33,856 nt of DNA, from NCBI GenBank assembly GCA_902765855.1, contig CACXBF010000023.1, forward strand, positions 1 through 33,856. Reading direction: 5' to 3'. Below, one piece after another: positions 26,086 to 33,808 of this stretch. The stretch comes from an uncultured Ruminococcus sp. Its GTDB lineage: Bacteria; Bacillota; Clostridia; Oscillospirales; Acutalibacteraceae. The number at the start of each line of letters is the position of its first letter. Position 1 is the first letter of the stretch. Below the pieces are notes generated by a model. That model was not told where the DNA came from. It saw nothing but the letters and a program-made list of their open reading frames with translations, and made no database searches. The position numbers were made by a program, and so were the translations under genes.

Positions 26086-26101
26086 ATACCTATATGGGTA
26101 T
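26086..26101. promoter_or_regulatory. CsoR-type operator B
   Basis: ATACC-TATATG-GGTAT. Its 14-bp core is the exact reverse complement of the core of operator A, and it lies just downstream of the predicted transcription start. Confidence 0.75.
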
Positions 26102-26118
26102 AGAAAGAGGGCATATTG

Positions 26119-28002
26119 ATGAAGAAATTTATGCGAAAACTTGAGTGTATACTCGAAATTGGCGGCACAAAGCGAGATATAGTGTTCCTTGTAATTTCGG
26201 GTTTATCACTTCTATGCAGTATTTTCAAACTGTTTCCATTGCAATTTGATATAGCATGGGTAGCTATTATTCTATGTGGTATTCCTATAATTTTAGAAGC
26301 AATTATAGGTCTTGTGACAGAATTTGATATTAAGGCAGATGTACTTGTATCTCTTGCTTTGGTTGCTTCTGTTTGTATCGGAGAGATTTTTGCGGCAGGT
26401 GAAGTTGCGTTTATTATGCAGCTTGGAGGCTTGTTAGAAGAATTAACCGTAGCAAAGGCAAGAGCAGGAATAGAAAAACTTGTACATCTTACACCACAGA
26501 CTGCCAGAATTATAAATGGAGATTCTGAAAATATAGTTCCTGCGGAACAGGTTAAGGTTGGCGACTTGCTTAGAGTTTTACCAGGTGAAACTGTACCAGT
26601 TGATGGTGTTATCGTATTTGGACAAACTTCTATAAATCAGGCTGTTATGACTGGTGAATCGTTACCTGTTGATAAAACTGTTGGTGATGAGCTTGCGTCT
26701 GGCACAGTTAATCAGTTTGGTGCATTTGATATGAAGGCAACAAAAGTAGGCGAGGATAGCTCCATTCAAAGAATGATTAAACTTGTCCAATCGGCAGATG
26801 CCGGAAAAGCAAAGGTTGTTGGAATGGCTGACCGTTGGGCAACATGGATAGTTATAATAGCACTTTCTGCCGCAGCTTTAACATGGATTATTTCAGGAGA
26901 AATTATTCGTGCGGTTACAATACTTGTTGTATTTTGCCCTTGTGCCTTAGTTCTTGCAACGCCTACTGCAATTATGGCAGCTATTGGTAATGCAACAAAG
27001 CATGGTTTCCTTGTTCGTGAGGGAGATGCTCTGGAAAGGTTATCAAAGGTACAAAAAATTTCATTTGATAAAACTGGTACACTAACTTTTGGTAATCCTG
27101 AAGTAGTAGCAGTCAAAACCTATAATGAAACCATGTGTGAAAGTGAGCTTTTTAAATATGCAGCTTCAGCAGAAAGCCTCTCAGAACATCCGCTGGGCAA
27201 AGCAATTATTCGTTATTATGAAAAACAATATGGCGATAAACTTCTGACAACAGAGCATTTTAAAATGACACCTGGAAAGGGAGTTATAGCTACCATTAAT
27301 GGTCAGGAAGTACTTGCAGGTAATATTACACTTCTTACAGACTATAAAATAGAAATATCTAAAGAATCTTTACAAGATGCGGAAAATTATCTTGCAGAAG
27401 GTGCGACTGTTATTTACTTAGCCATTAGAAGAAAATTTTCAGGTTTTATTGCTTTAGCAGATACACTCAGACCCAAAAGTGCAAAAATGCTTCAAACTCT
27501 TAATGAAATAGGCGTAGAGCCTGTACTTTTAACTGGTGATGCAGAAAATGCAGCAAAGTCTATTGCACAAAAGTTGAATATTAAAGAGATTCATTTTTCT
27601 TGTTTGCCAGAAGATAAGCTTAATTGCATAGATAGTTATCAGAAAAAAGGTCAGCCGGTTTGTATGATTGGAGATGGAATCAATGACGCCCCTGCATTGA
27701 AAAAAGCTGATGTAGGAATAGCTATGGGTGGCGTAGGAAGTGATATTGCAGTTGATGTTGCCGATATTGCGTTAGTAGATGATAAAATAGAGGAATTGCC
27801 ACATTTATTATCTTTATCCAAAAGAATGATGACTACTATAAAATTAAATCTGACTTTTTCTATGACACTAAATTTTGTAGCTATTATACTTGCAATTACA
27901 GGAATTTTAAATCCTATCGTAGGGGCATTGGTACATAATGCAGGCTCTGTTCTGGTAATAATCAACTCAGCTTTACTTTTAAAATGGAGGAAATATAAAT
28001 GA
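26119..28002 (+). CDS. P1B-type heavy-metal ATPase without metal-binding N-terminus
   Basis: A 627-residue metal pump (ATG at 26119; a TTG one codon earlier is less likely given AGAGGG upstream). It has TGES in the actuator domain, VVFCPCALVLATP with Cys273 and Cys275, phosphorylated Asp317 in DKTGTLT, and [12 protein letters not shown]. It lacks any N-terminal HMA domain. The last helix reads GALVHNAGSVLVIINS and the one before has LNFVAIILAI, so neither the Cu(+) signature (YN, MxxSS) nor the Zn/Cd Asp-x-Gly is present. Cu(+) is suggested by the operators and CsoR-like neighbour, but Zn, Co, Ni, Fe or Mn cannot be excluded. The stop overlaps the next gene (ATGA). Confidence 0.9.
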   Translation: MKKFMRKLECILEIGGTKRDIVFLVISGLSLLCSIFKLFPLQFDIAWVAIILCGIPIILEAIIGLVTEFDIKADVLVSLALVASVCIGEIFAAGEVAFIMQLGGLLEELTVAKARAGIEKLVHLTPQTARIINGDSENIVPAEQVKVGDLLRVLPGETVPVDGVIVFGQTSINQAVMTGESLPVDKTVGDELASGTVNQFGAFDMKATKVGEDSSIQRMIKLVQSADAGKAKVVGMADRWATWIVIIALSAAALTWIISGEIIRAVTILVVFCPCALVLATPTAIMAAIGNATKHGFLVREGDALERLSKVQKISFDKTGTLTFGNPEVVAVKTYNETMCESELFKYAASAESLSEHPLGKAIIRYYEKQYGDKLLTTEHFKMTPGKGVIATINGQEVLAGNITLLTDYKIEISKESLQDAENYLAEGATVIYLAIRRKFSGFIALADTLRPKSAKMLQTLNEIGVEPVLLTGDAENAAKSIAQKLNIKEIHFSCLPEDKLNCIDSYQKKGQPVCMIGDGINDAPALKKADVGIAMGGVGSDIAVDVADIALVDDKIEELPHLLSLSKRMMTTIKLNLTFSMTLNFVAIILAITGILNPIVGALVHNAGSVLVIINSALLLKWRKYK

Positions 28003-28166
28003 TATTGAAGATTATTGGTTTGATTATAGGTGCATTAATTTCAGGTGCAGGAATTTATTATCTTATAAAAGAAAAGAATGATTCTGAATCAAAGAAAATT
28101 TATGGAATAACTACTTTGGTCGGAATTATAATTGTAATAGTTATGATTTTACTGCTTATATTATAA
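27999..28166 (+). CDS. Small two-helix membrane protein coupled to the P-type ATPase
   Basis: A 55-residue protein beginning MILKIIGLIIGALISGAG. Its ATG overlaps the ATPase stop codon (ATGA) and TGGAGG lies 8 bases upstream, so translation is coupled. Two hydrophobic helices (about 3-22 and 39-55) flank a short charged loop (KEKNDSESKK). No metal-binding Cys or His is present. It could be a regulatory or stabilising subunit of the pump, comparable in concept to other small membrane proteins coupled with transporters; I do not recognise a family. Its stop is 1 base from the end of the convergent lysR gene. Confidence 0.75.
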   Translation: MILKIIGLIIGALISGAGIYYLIKEKNDSESKKIYGITTLVGIIIVIVMILLLIL

Positions 28167-28167
28167 A

Positions 28168-29064
28168 TTAGACTTGATTAAAATTTTCTTTTTGGATTAT
28201 TTTTAAAAATAATTTAATATCATCTGTTGGTTGGAGCGAATATAGCAAACCGTAAGGAATAGGATAATCCCAATCTATAGGTATGGTTACTAAGCCAGGG
28301 TGTACATCTTTCCAGCAATCAAGCGTCAGCATTATGTTTTGTGTCTGGACACAATGGTTGAATACCTTTATATCATAAAATTGAGGTGTATCTTCTATTT
28401 TAATTTGTGGGTGTTTTATAAGCTCAGCTCTGATATTATCTACAACCTTTGAATCTCCCTTTTTAACCATCATAAGCGTTTCACCATATAAATCCTGTAT
28501 GGTGAGACGCTTTTTTTGTGCCAATCGATGTTCTCGTGGAACAGCTATTTGATGTTGACAAGTGCCTATTTGCTGAAAATTACAATGATTCATCCACTGG
28601 GTAGAATCGCAGACACCTACTATAAAATCAAATTTTTCTCCCAATGCGGAAATCTCAGATAAAATGCCTTCGTGGTCATCTTCAAAAGGAATTATATGCA
28701 GTCTATATCCGGGAAAATTGTCATTTACCTTATACCATAAATCCATAAAAGGTTTGCAAGGATTTAAAAGCGAACTTCCTATACAAAAAGTTGTTTCAAA
28801 CATTTGCATTTCTCGTTTGGCTTCTTCTATTGCTTTTTCGGAATAATCAAATAAAAATTTAGCATGGCGATATATTACTTTTCCGGCAGGTGTTAGACGG
28901 ATACCTTGATTGGTTCTATCGAATAATTTCATATCTAAATGCTTTTCTAAAGCGTTAATTTGTTTCATTATGGCCGGAGGAGAAATATACATTTTTTCTG
29001 CAGCTTTATTAAAGCTTCCACAATCTGCAACACATACGAATATTGGCAATAGACTATTAAACAA
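28168..29064 (-). CDS. LysR-family transcriptional regulator
   Basis: A 298-residue regulator with an N-terminal winged helix-turn-helix (residues 1-60: VADCGSFNKAAEKMYISPPAIMKQINALEKHL is split here by AAEK...SPPA as the recognition helix) and a ligand-binding domain of the periplasmic-binding fold. The start is TTG at 29064 with AGGAGT 8 bases upstream. It is divergent from the alcohol dehydrogenase operon, which is the classic arrangement for a LysR activator and its target. The effector is not deducible, probably a small aromatic, carbonyl or redox-related compound given the target genes. Confidence 0.9.
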   Translation of the reverse strand: MFNSLLPIFVCVADCGSFNKAAEKMYISPPAIMKQINALEKHLDMKLFDRTNQGIRLTPAGKVIYRHAKFLFDYSEKAIEEAKREMQMFETTFCIGSSLLNPCKPFMDLWYKVNDNFPGYRLHIIPFEDDHEGILSEISALGEKFDFIVGVCDSTQWMNHCNFQQIGTCQHQIAVPREHRLAQKKRLTIQDLYGETLMMVKKGDSKVVDNIRAELIKHPQIKIEDTPQFYDIKVFNHCVQTQNIMLTLDCWKDVHPGLVTIPIDWDYPIPYGLLYSLQPTDDIKLFLKIIQKENFNQV

Positions 29065-29078
29065 TTTGAAACACTCCT

Positions 29079-29105
29079 ATCGTATTAAGTATTGGTTAAT
29101 ACGAT
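29079..29105. promoter_or_regulatory. LysR binding site candidate
   Basis: ATCGTATTAA (29079-29088) and TTAATACGAT (29096-29105) form a perfect 10-bp inverted repeat with a 7-base spacer, a typical LysR-box shape. It overlaps the -10 box and start region of the lysR promoter, suggesting autorepression, and lies about 40 bp from the -10 box of the divergent operon. Confidence 0.75.
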
Positions 29106-29132
29106 GTTATCATATCTGTTCTTCAATGTCAA
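29104..29132 (-). promoter_or_regulatory. Promoter of lysR
   Basis: On the - strand TTGACA (29132-29127), 17-bp spacer, TAACAT (29109-29104). Confidence 0.55.
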
Positions 29133-29150
29133 GAAAATGCGATATATAAT
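29122..29150 (+). promoter_or_regulatory. Promoter of the redox operon
   Basis: TTCAAT (29122-29127), 17-bp spacer, TATAAT (29145-29150). The good -10 and poor -35 box are as expected for a promoter needing an activator. It overlaps the lysR -35 region. Confidence 0.55.
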
Positions 29151-29211
29151 ATAGATAAGCTAAAAGCTTGGTAAAAATAAATAATAAAAAATTTTTCAGG
29201 AGGTAGTTTAT

Positions 29212-30384
29212 ATGTCTTATAACTTTTTTAATCCTACACGAGTTCTTTTTGGTGCAGGAGAATTAAACAATCTGCATAAACAAGCTATGCCGGGTAAAAA
29301 GGCAATGGTTGTTATTTCAAATGGCAAATCTACTCGTGAAAATGGAACTTTAGACCGTACATTAGAACAGCTTCGTATGGCTGGTGTTGAAACCGCTATC
29401 TTTGATAAGGTAGAAGCAAATCCACTTAAATCAACTGTTGAAGCAGGTGCAAAATTCGCTAAAGATAATGGCTGCGATTTTGTTGTAGCACTTGGTGGCG
29501 GTTCTGTTATGGACGCTGCGAAGATTATGGCTATGTATGCACTTCAGCCTGGAGAGCTTTGGGACTATGTTGCAGGCTCTACTGGTAAGATGCAACCACT
29601 TGTAAATCCTACTTTACCAGTAGTTGCAATTACAACAACAGCTGGTACAGGCTCTGAGGTTGACCAGTGGGGTGTTATTACTAATCCAGAAACAAATGAA
29701 AAAATAGGCTGTGGCGGTATGGACAGCTTATTCCCGGTTTTGGCAGTTGTAGACCCTGAGCTTATGTTGACAGTTCCACCTAAGTTTACTGCATATCAGG
29801 GCTTTGACGCATTGTTCCATTCTGTTGAGGGATATATTTCTATTGTAAGCAGTCTTATGAGTGATATGGTACAGCTTGCTGCTATTGAAAACATCGGAAA
29901 ATATTTACCTCGTGCAGTTAAAAATGGTGATGACTTAGAGGCTCGTGAGCATGTTGCTTTTGCAAATACTATGTCAGGTTACTCAATGGTTGTAGGTTCA
30001 TGCACAAGCGAACATTCTATGGAACACGCAATGAGTGCTTATCATCAACATTTGCCTCATGGTGCAGGTCTTATTATGATTTCTAAGGAATACTATACAC
30101 ACTTTATCAACAAGCATTGTTGCGATGAAAGATTTGTTCGTATGGCACAGGCACTTGGCAAGGCTGACGCAAAAGAACCAATGGATTTTATAACTGCTTT
30201 GGTTGACCTTCAAAAGGCTTGTGGCGTAGCAGATTTAAAAATGTCTGATTATGGTATTCAAAAGGACGAGTGTATGACTTTGGCTAAGAATGCTCGTGCT
30301 ACTATGGGTGGCTTGTTTGCTTGTGACCCTGTACAGATGACCGATGAGGAATGTGCAGCTATTTATGAAAAGTCATATAGATAA
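29212..30384 (+). CDS. Iron-containing (group III) alcohol dehydrogenase
   Basis: Cytosolic NAD(P)-dependent enzyme interconverting alcohols and aldehydes or ketones, 390 aa. The nucleotide-binding motif GGGSVMDAAK is at 95-104 and TTAGTGSEV at 142-150. Metal ligands by comparison with FucO are Asp199, His203 (FDALFH), His268 and His283 (LPHG). It resembles YqhD/butanol dehydrogenase-like members more than lactaldehyde reductase. It is the first gene of an operon of seven closely spaced genes; AGGAGG lies upstream of the ATG. Its substrate is unknown; reduction of a reactive aldehyde is a reasonable guess from the context. Confidence 0.93.
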   Translation: MSYNFFNPTRVLFGAGELNNLHKQAMPGKKAMVVISNGKSTRENGTLDRTLEQLRMAGVETAIFDKVEANPLKSTVEAGAKFAKDNGCDFVVALGGGSVMDAAKIMAMYALQPGELWDYVAGSTGKMQPLVNPTLPVVAITTTAGTGSEVDQWGVITNPETNEKIGCGGMDSLFPVLAVVDPELMLTVPPKFTAYQGFDALFHSVEGYISIVSSLMSDMVQLAAIENIGKYLPRAVKNGDDLEAREHVAFANTMSGYSMVVGSCTSEHSMEHAMSAYHQHLPHGAGLIMISKEYYTHFINKHCCDERFVRMAQALGKADAKEPMDFITALVDLQKACGVADLKMSDYGIQKDECMTLAKNARATMGGLFACDPVQMTDEECAAIYEKSYR

Positions 30385-30399
30385 GCGGAGGTGTTTTTA

Positions 30400-30900
30400 A
30401 TGTCAAAGCTGATTGTTTATTTTTCAAGGGCAGATGAAAACTATTTCAGCGGTGCTTTACGCACTGTAGCAGTTGGTAATACAGAGATTGTTGCAAAAAC
30501 ATTGGCAGAGCTTACTGGTGCTGATTTATTTAAAATTGAGCCAATTACACCATATTCAAAAAACTATAATGAATGTATTTCTCAGGCACAAGACGACCAG
30601 AAGAGAGATGCCAGACCGGAATTGAAAAATTATCCTGATAGTCTTGATGAATACGATACTATATATCTTGGCTATCCGAATTATTGGGGAACAATGCCGA
30701 TGCCTGTATTCACTTTTTTGGAGCATTTTGATTTTGCCAATAAGACAATAAAGCCTTTCTGTACCCACGAAGGTAGTGGAATGGGACACAGTGAGGGAGA
30801 TATTAAACGAATCTGTCCTAATGCTAAAGTTGAAAAAGGTCTTGCTATACATGGCGGAAGTGCTTCAAAAGCAAAAGATAAATTGAAAGAATGGATTTAA
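30400..30900 (+). CDS. Flavodoxin-like protein 1 (extended phosphate loop)
   Basis: A 166-residue FMN-type protein. The ATG at 30400 is used since GCGGAGGTG lies just upstream; the in-frame GTG at 30391 is part of that site. The N-terminal strand LIVYFSRA is followed by an insert before VGNTEIVAKTLAE, so the FMN phosphate loop is about ten residues longer than in classical flavodoxins (compare YSYTGNTKKIA in the second one). GYPNYWGTMPMPVFTFLEHFDF and PFCTHEGSGMGHS are the other flavin-loop regions. It likely works as an NAD(P)H:quinone-type or electron-carrier flavoprotein with the neighbouring oxidoreductases. Confidence 0.88.
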   Translation: MSKLIVYFSRADENYFSGALRTVAVGNTEIVAKTLAELTGADLFKIEPITPYSKNYNECISQAQDDQKRDARPELKNYPDSLDEYDTIYLGYPNYWGTMPMPVFTFLEHFDFANKTIKPFCTHEGSGMGHSEGDIKRICPNAKVEKGLAIHGGSASKAKDKLKEWI

Positions 30901-30917
30901 AGTTAGGGTGAATAACA

Positions 30918-31349
30918 ATGAAAACAACTGATAAAAAAGAATTTGAACAGCAGAATGTATTTGGAACAGGTTCAGAGAATACTGCTTATGCAAAATATTT
31001 TATTGGTCAATCATTTCTCAATCCTTTGACTAAGCCGGAAGATGGGTTGTTCCTTGCGAATGTTACCTTTGAACCAGGTTGCCGTAATAACTGGCATATT
31101 CATCACGCAAAATCAGGCGGCGGACAGCTTTTAATCTGTACTGCGGGTGAAGGTTGGTATCAGGAAGAAGGTAAAAAGGCAGTTAGCCTTGTTCCTGGAA
31201 CCGTTATTACTATTCCTGCTAATGTTAAACATTGGCATGGTGCTAAAAAAGATAGTTGGTTTTCTCATATCGCAGTAGAAGTTCCGGGTGAGGAATGCAA
31301 AAATGAATGGTGTGAACCAGTTTCCGACGAAGAATATAACAAGCTTTAA
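30918..31349 (+). CDS. Cupin-domain protein
   Basis: A single small beta-barrel of 143 aa. Metal ligands of cupin motif 1 are likely His60, His62 (NNWHIHHAKSGGGQ) and Gln70, and motif 2 adds His105 or His107 (VKHWHGA). The G-rich stretch and PGTVITIPANVKHWH are classic. Such cupins frequently accompany carboxymuconolactone-decarboxylase-like proteins and flavodoxins in gut Firmicutes. An enzyme role, for example isomerase or dioxygenase-like, or a sensor role are both possible. Confidence 0.9.
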   Translation: MKTTDKKEFEQQNVFGTGSENTAYAKYFIGQSFLNPLTKPEDGLFLANVTFEPGCRNNWHIHHAKSGGGQLLICTAGEGWYQEEGKKAVSLVPGTVITIPANVKHWHGAKKDSWFSHIAVEVPGEECKNEWCEPVSDEEYNKL

Positions 31350-31366
31350 TCAAGGAGGAATAACAA

Positions 31367-31693
31367 ATGGAAAAAGTAACAGCAGGTCATGATGCTTTGG
31401 GAGAATTTGCTCCAAAGTTTGCAGAATTAAATGATGATGTATTATTCGGTGAGGTATGGTCAAGAGAGGATAAGCTTTCACCTCGTGACCGTAGCTTGAT
31501 AACTGTAACAGCCTTAATGGCAAGTGGTGTATTGGATAGTTCACTTCAATATCATATGCAAAAAGCTAAGGAAAATGGTGTTACTAAGGAAGAAATGTCC
31601 GAAGCATTGACACAGCTTGCTTTTTATGCAGGTTGGCCAAAGGCATGGGCAGCTTTCCGTATGGCAAAGGAAGTATATGCAGAGGAGGAATAA
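31367..31693 (+). CDS. Carboxymuconolactone decarboxylase-family protein
   Basis: A 108-residue all-helical protein of the CMD/AhpD superfamily: LSPRDRSLITVTALMASG and EALTQLAFYAGWPKAWAAF are the family signatures. The Cys-x2-Cys pair that makes AhpD a peroxidase component is missing (it reads SLQYHMQK), so it is the decarboxylase-like kind and not a peroxidase partner. AAGGAGGA precedes the ATG. In anaerobes its substrate is unknown; it lies between the cupin and the second flavodoxin in the same operon. Confidence 0.9.
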   Translation: MEKVTAGHDALGEFAPKFAELNDDVLFGEVWSREDKLSPRDRSLITVTALMASGVLDSSLQYHMQKAKENGVTKEEMSEALTQLAFYAGWPKAWAAFRMAKEVYAEEE

Positions 31694-31695
31694 AT

Positions 31696-32172
31696 ATGAA
31701 AACTCTGATAGTTTACTATTCTTACACAGGCAATACAAAGAAAATTGCTGAAAAGATACATAAAGAAATCGGCGGAGATATTGCCGAGATTAAAACAGTA
31801 GTTCCTTATAAAGGAAGCTATAACTCGATTGTAGAACAGGGCAAGAAAGAAGTTAATCAAGGCTATATGCCTGAGCTTGAGCCATTTGGTGTAAATCTTG
31901 AAGAATATGACACTATAATTCTTGGTACACCAGTATGGTGGTATACCTTCGCTCCCGCTGTAAAGACTTTTTTAGAGCAAAATGATTTTTCCGGTAAGAA
32001 AATATATACATTTGCTACAAATGGCGGTTGGATAGGTCATACTTTTAAAGATGTAGAAAAAGTATGCACAGGAGCTTCTGTAAAAGATGAAATCAATATT
32101 CGCTTTGATGAGGATAAGCTTCGTACACCTGAAAATGAAATCGAAAACTGGATAAAGAAAATTGTGAGGTGA
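31696..32172 (+). CDS. Flavodoxin-like protein 2
   Basis: A 158-residue cytosolic flavodoxin with the FMN phosphate loop YSYTGNTKKIA, the flavin-stacking loop GTPVWWYTFAPAVKTF and FATNGGWIGHTFKD. The ATG at 31696 overlaps nothing and has GAGGAGGAA upstream; a longer in-frame extension would overlap the previous gene by 60 bases and is not favoured. It lies 2 bases after the CMD gene. Among the three flavodoxins this one has the shortest, most canonical form, suggesting each has a separate partner. Confidence 0.9.
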   Translation: MKTLIVYYSYTGNTKKIAEKIHKEIGGDIAEIKTVVPYKGSYNSIVEQGKKEVNQGYMPELEPFGVNLEEYDTIILGTPVWWYTFAPAVKTFLEQNDFSGKKIYTFATNGGWIGHTFKDVEKVCTGASVKDEINIRFDEDKLRTPENEIENWIKKIVR

Positions 32173-32179
32173 TAATTCT

Positions 32180-33010
32180 GTGAAAAATGTTATGATTTTA
32201 ACCGGTGCAGGTCAGATTGGTATGGCCATTGTTCGTCGTATGGGCTATGGAATGAAGATTATAATAGGCGATAAAAAGCTTGAAAACGCTCAATCAATTT
32301 CAAAAATTCTGAATGATGCAGGCTTTGATACATTCCCTTTAGAGATGGATTTATCAAGTCGTACTTCTATTAAAAATATGATTTCCGAAGCTCAAAAATA
32401 TGGTGAAATTAAAATGCTTATAAATGCGGCAGGAGTTTCGCCAAGTCAGGCGTTAATAGAAACCATTTTAAAAGTTGATTTATACGGAACAGCTGTATTA
32501 TTAGAAGAAGTTGGAAAAGTTATTTCAGAGGGCGGTGTTGGTGTTACAATCTCCAGTCAATCGGGAAAGCGTATGCCACAGCTTACAGCAGAAGAAGACG
32601 CTATGCTTGCTTGCACACCTACTGATGAATTACTTTCACTTGATATCCTTAAACCTGAAAACATAAGAGATACACTTCATGCTTATCAAATGGCAAAACG
32701 ATGTAACGAAAAGCGTGTTATGGCTGAATCGGTTAAATGGGGAAAAAGAGGAGCAAGGCTCAACTCTATATCACCGGGTATAATTGTAACACCACTTGCT
32801 ATTGATGAATTTAATGGTCCACGAGGGGATTTTTATAAGAATATGTTTGCTAAATGCCCAGCAGGTCGTCCGGGAACAGCAGATGAGGTTGCAAATGTTG
32901 CAGAATTGCTTATGAGTGATAAAGGAGCTTTTATTACCGGTACGGACTTTATGTGCGATGGTGGAGCAACAGCCAGCTATTTTTATGGCCCTTTAAAACC
33001 TAAAAAATAG
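32180..33010 (+). CDS. Short-chain dehydrogenase/reductase
   Basis: An NAD(P)-dependent oxidoreductase of 276 aa. The Rossmann motif is TGAGQIGMAI (residues 8-17), a variant of TGxxxGIG; the catalytic set is a Ser of ISSQSG (125-128), Tyr169 and Lys173 in YQMAK, with NAAG at 82-85. A roughly 30-residue insert lies between Ser and Tyr. The C-terminus FITGTDFMCDGGA is typical. The GTG start at 32180 is supported by GAGGTGAT; it lies 7 bases past flavodoxin 2. It probably reduces a ketone or oxidises a hydroxyl in the pathway of this operon. Confidence 0.92.
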   Translation: MKNVMILTGAGQIGMAIVRRMGYGMKIIIGDKKLENAQSISKILNDAGFDTFPLEMDLSSRTSIKNMISEAQKYGEIKMLINAAGVSPSQALIETILKVDLYGTAVLLEEVGKVISEGGVGVTISSQSGKRMPQLTAEEDAMLACTPTDELLSLDILKPENIRDTLHAYQMAKRCNEKRVMAESVKWGKRGARLNSISPGIIVTPLAIDEFNGPRGDFYKNMFAKCPAGRPGTADEVANVAELLMSDKGAFITGTDFMCDGGATASYFYGPLKPKK

Positions 33011-33020
33011 GAGTGATAAT

Positions 33021-33695
33021 ATGAAAAAACTTATTACGCTTATGCTGTCATCTATGCTTGTATTTTCGTTGACAGCTTGTCAAGGAAATACAATTTCTGA
33101 AACAGAGTCTAAAGAATCTCATACTAAAAGTGTAGAATCTTCATCAAAAGAACAGTCTAAATCAAAAGAAAGCAGCAATGAGTTATCAAAAGAACAATCT
33201 ACAAAGCAAAAAGACAATAAATCATTGGTTGTTTATTACTCTTCAACGGGAAATACTAAAACGGTAGCAAAATATATTGCTGATGAAACCAGTTCGGATT
33301 TATTTGAATTAATTCCAAAAGAACTTTATACAAACGATGATTTGAATTGGAATAATAAAGATAGTCGGGTTTGCATAGAGCATGATAATCCAGACAAGCG
33401 AAATGTCGAATTATCGTCAACAACAATCGATAACTGGGATAGCTATGATACAGTTTATATTGGTTATCCTATTTGGTGGGGAATTGCTGCGTGGCCTGTA
33501 AATACATTTATTAGTGCTAATGATTTTACTGGAAAAACAGTTATTCCGTTTTGTACATCTGCATCTTCTGAACTTGGTGAAAGTGGTAAATTACTTGCTG
33601 AAATGACTGGTACCGGTAATTGGCAAGAAGGAAAAAGATTTAGTTCAGGAGCAAGTAAAGATGATGTTGTTTCTTGGATAGATACTATAAAATAA
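33021..33695 (+). CDS. Lipoprotein flavodoxin (predicted extracytoplasmic)
   Basis: A 224-residue protein beginning with a lipoprotein signal peptide; the lipobox is SLTAC with Cys20 as lipidated residue. Residues 21-66 form a Ser/Lys/Glu-rich linker, and about 68-224 a complete flavodoxin domain: YYSSTGNTKTVA (FMN phosphate loop), GYPIWWGIAAWPVNTF and PFCTSASSELGESG. It would therefore be tethered outside the membrane, unlike its two cytosolic relatives in this operon. TAGGAGTG precedes the ATG, 10 bases after the SDR gene. An electron-carrier role at the cell surface is inference. Confidence 0.9.
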   Translation: MKKLITLMLSSMLVFSLTACQGNTISETESKESHTKSVESSSKEQSKSKESSNELSKEQSTKQKDNKSLVVYYSSTGNTKTVAKYIADETSSDLFELIPKELYTNDDLNWNNKDSRVCIEHDNPDKRNVELSSTTIDNWDSYDTVYIGYPIWWGIAAWPVNTFISANDFTGKTVIPFCTSASSELGESGKLLAEMTGTGNWQEGKRFSSGASKDDVVSWIDTIK

Positions 33696-33768
33696 TCCTT
33701 GTTAATAATTGGAATGAAGATTAAAACTAAATATTCTTAGAAAAAGGCAGTCGTATATATGATATGTA

Positions 33769-33800
33769 CCCTCTTTGCTGGACAAAACCAGTAAGGAGGG
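33769..33800 (+). promoter_or_regulatory. Hairpin that covers the transposase ribosome binding site
   Basis: CCCTCTTTGCTGG (33769-33781) pairs with CCAGTAAGGAGGG (33788-33800), 13 pairs including two G-U wobbles, loop ACAAAA. The right arm holds the whole ribosome binding site AAGGAGGG. Confidence 0.7.
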
Positions 33801-33808
33801 TTATTTTT

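Noticed and set aside
31367-31693. AhpD-type peroxidase partner
   Set aside because: The Cys-x2-Cys active site of AhpD is absent, so only the wider CMD family can be claimed.
31633-31695. N-terminal extension of flavodoxin 2
   Set aside because: It overlaps the CMD gene by about 60 bases and lacks a ribosome binding site, whereas GAGGAGGAA lies right before 31696.
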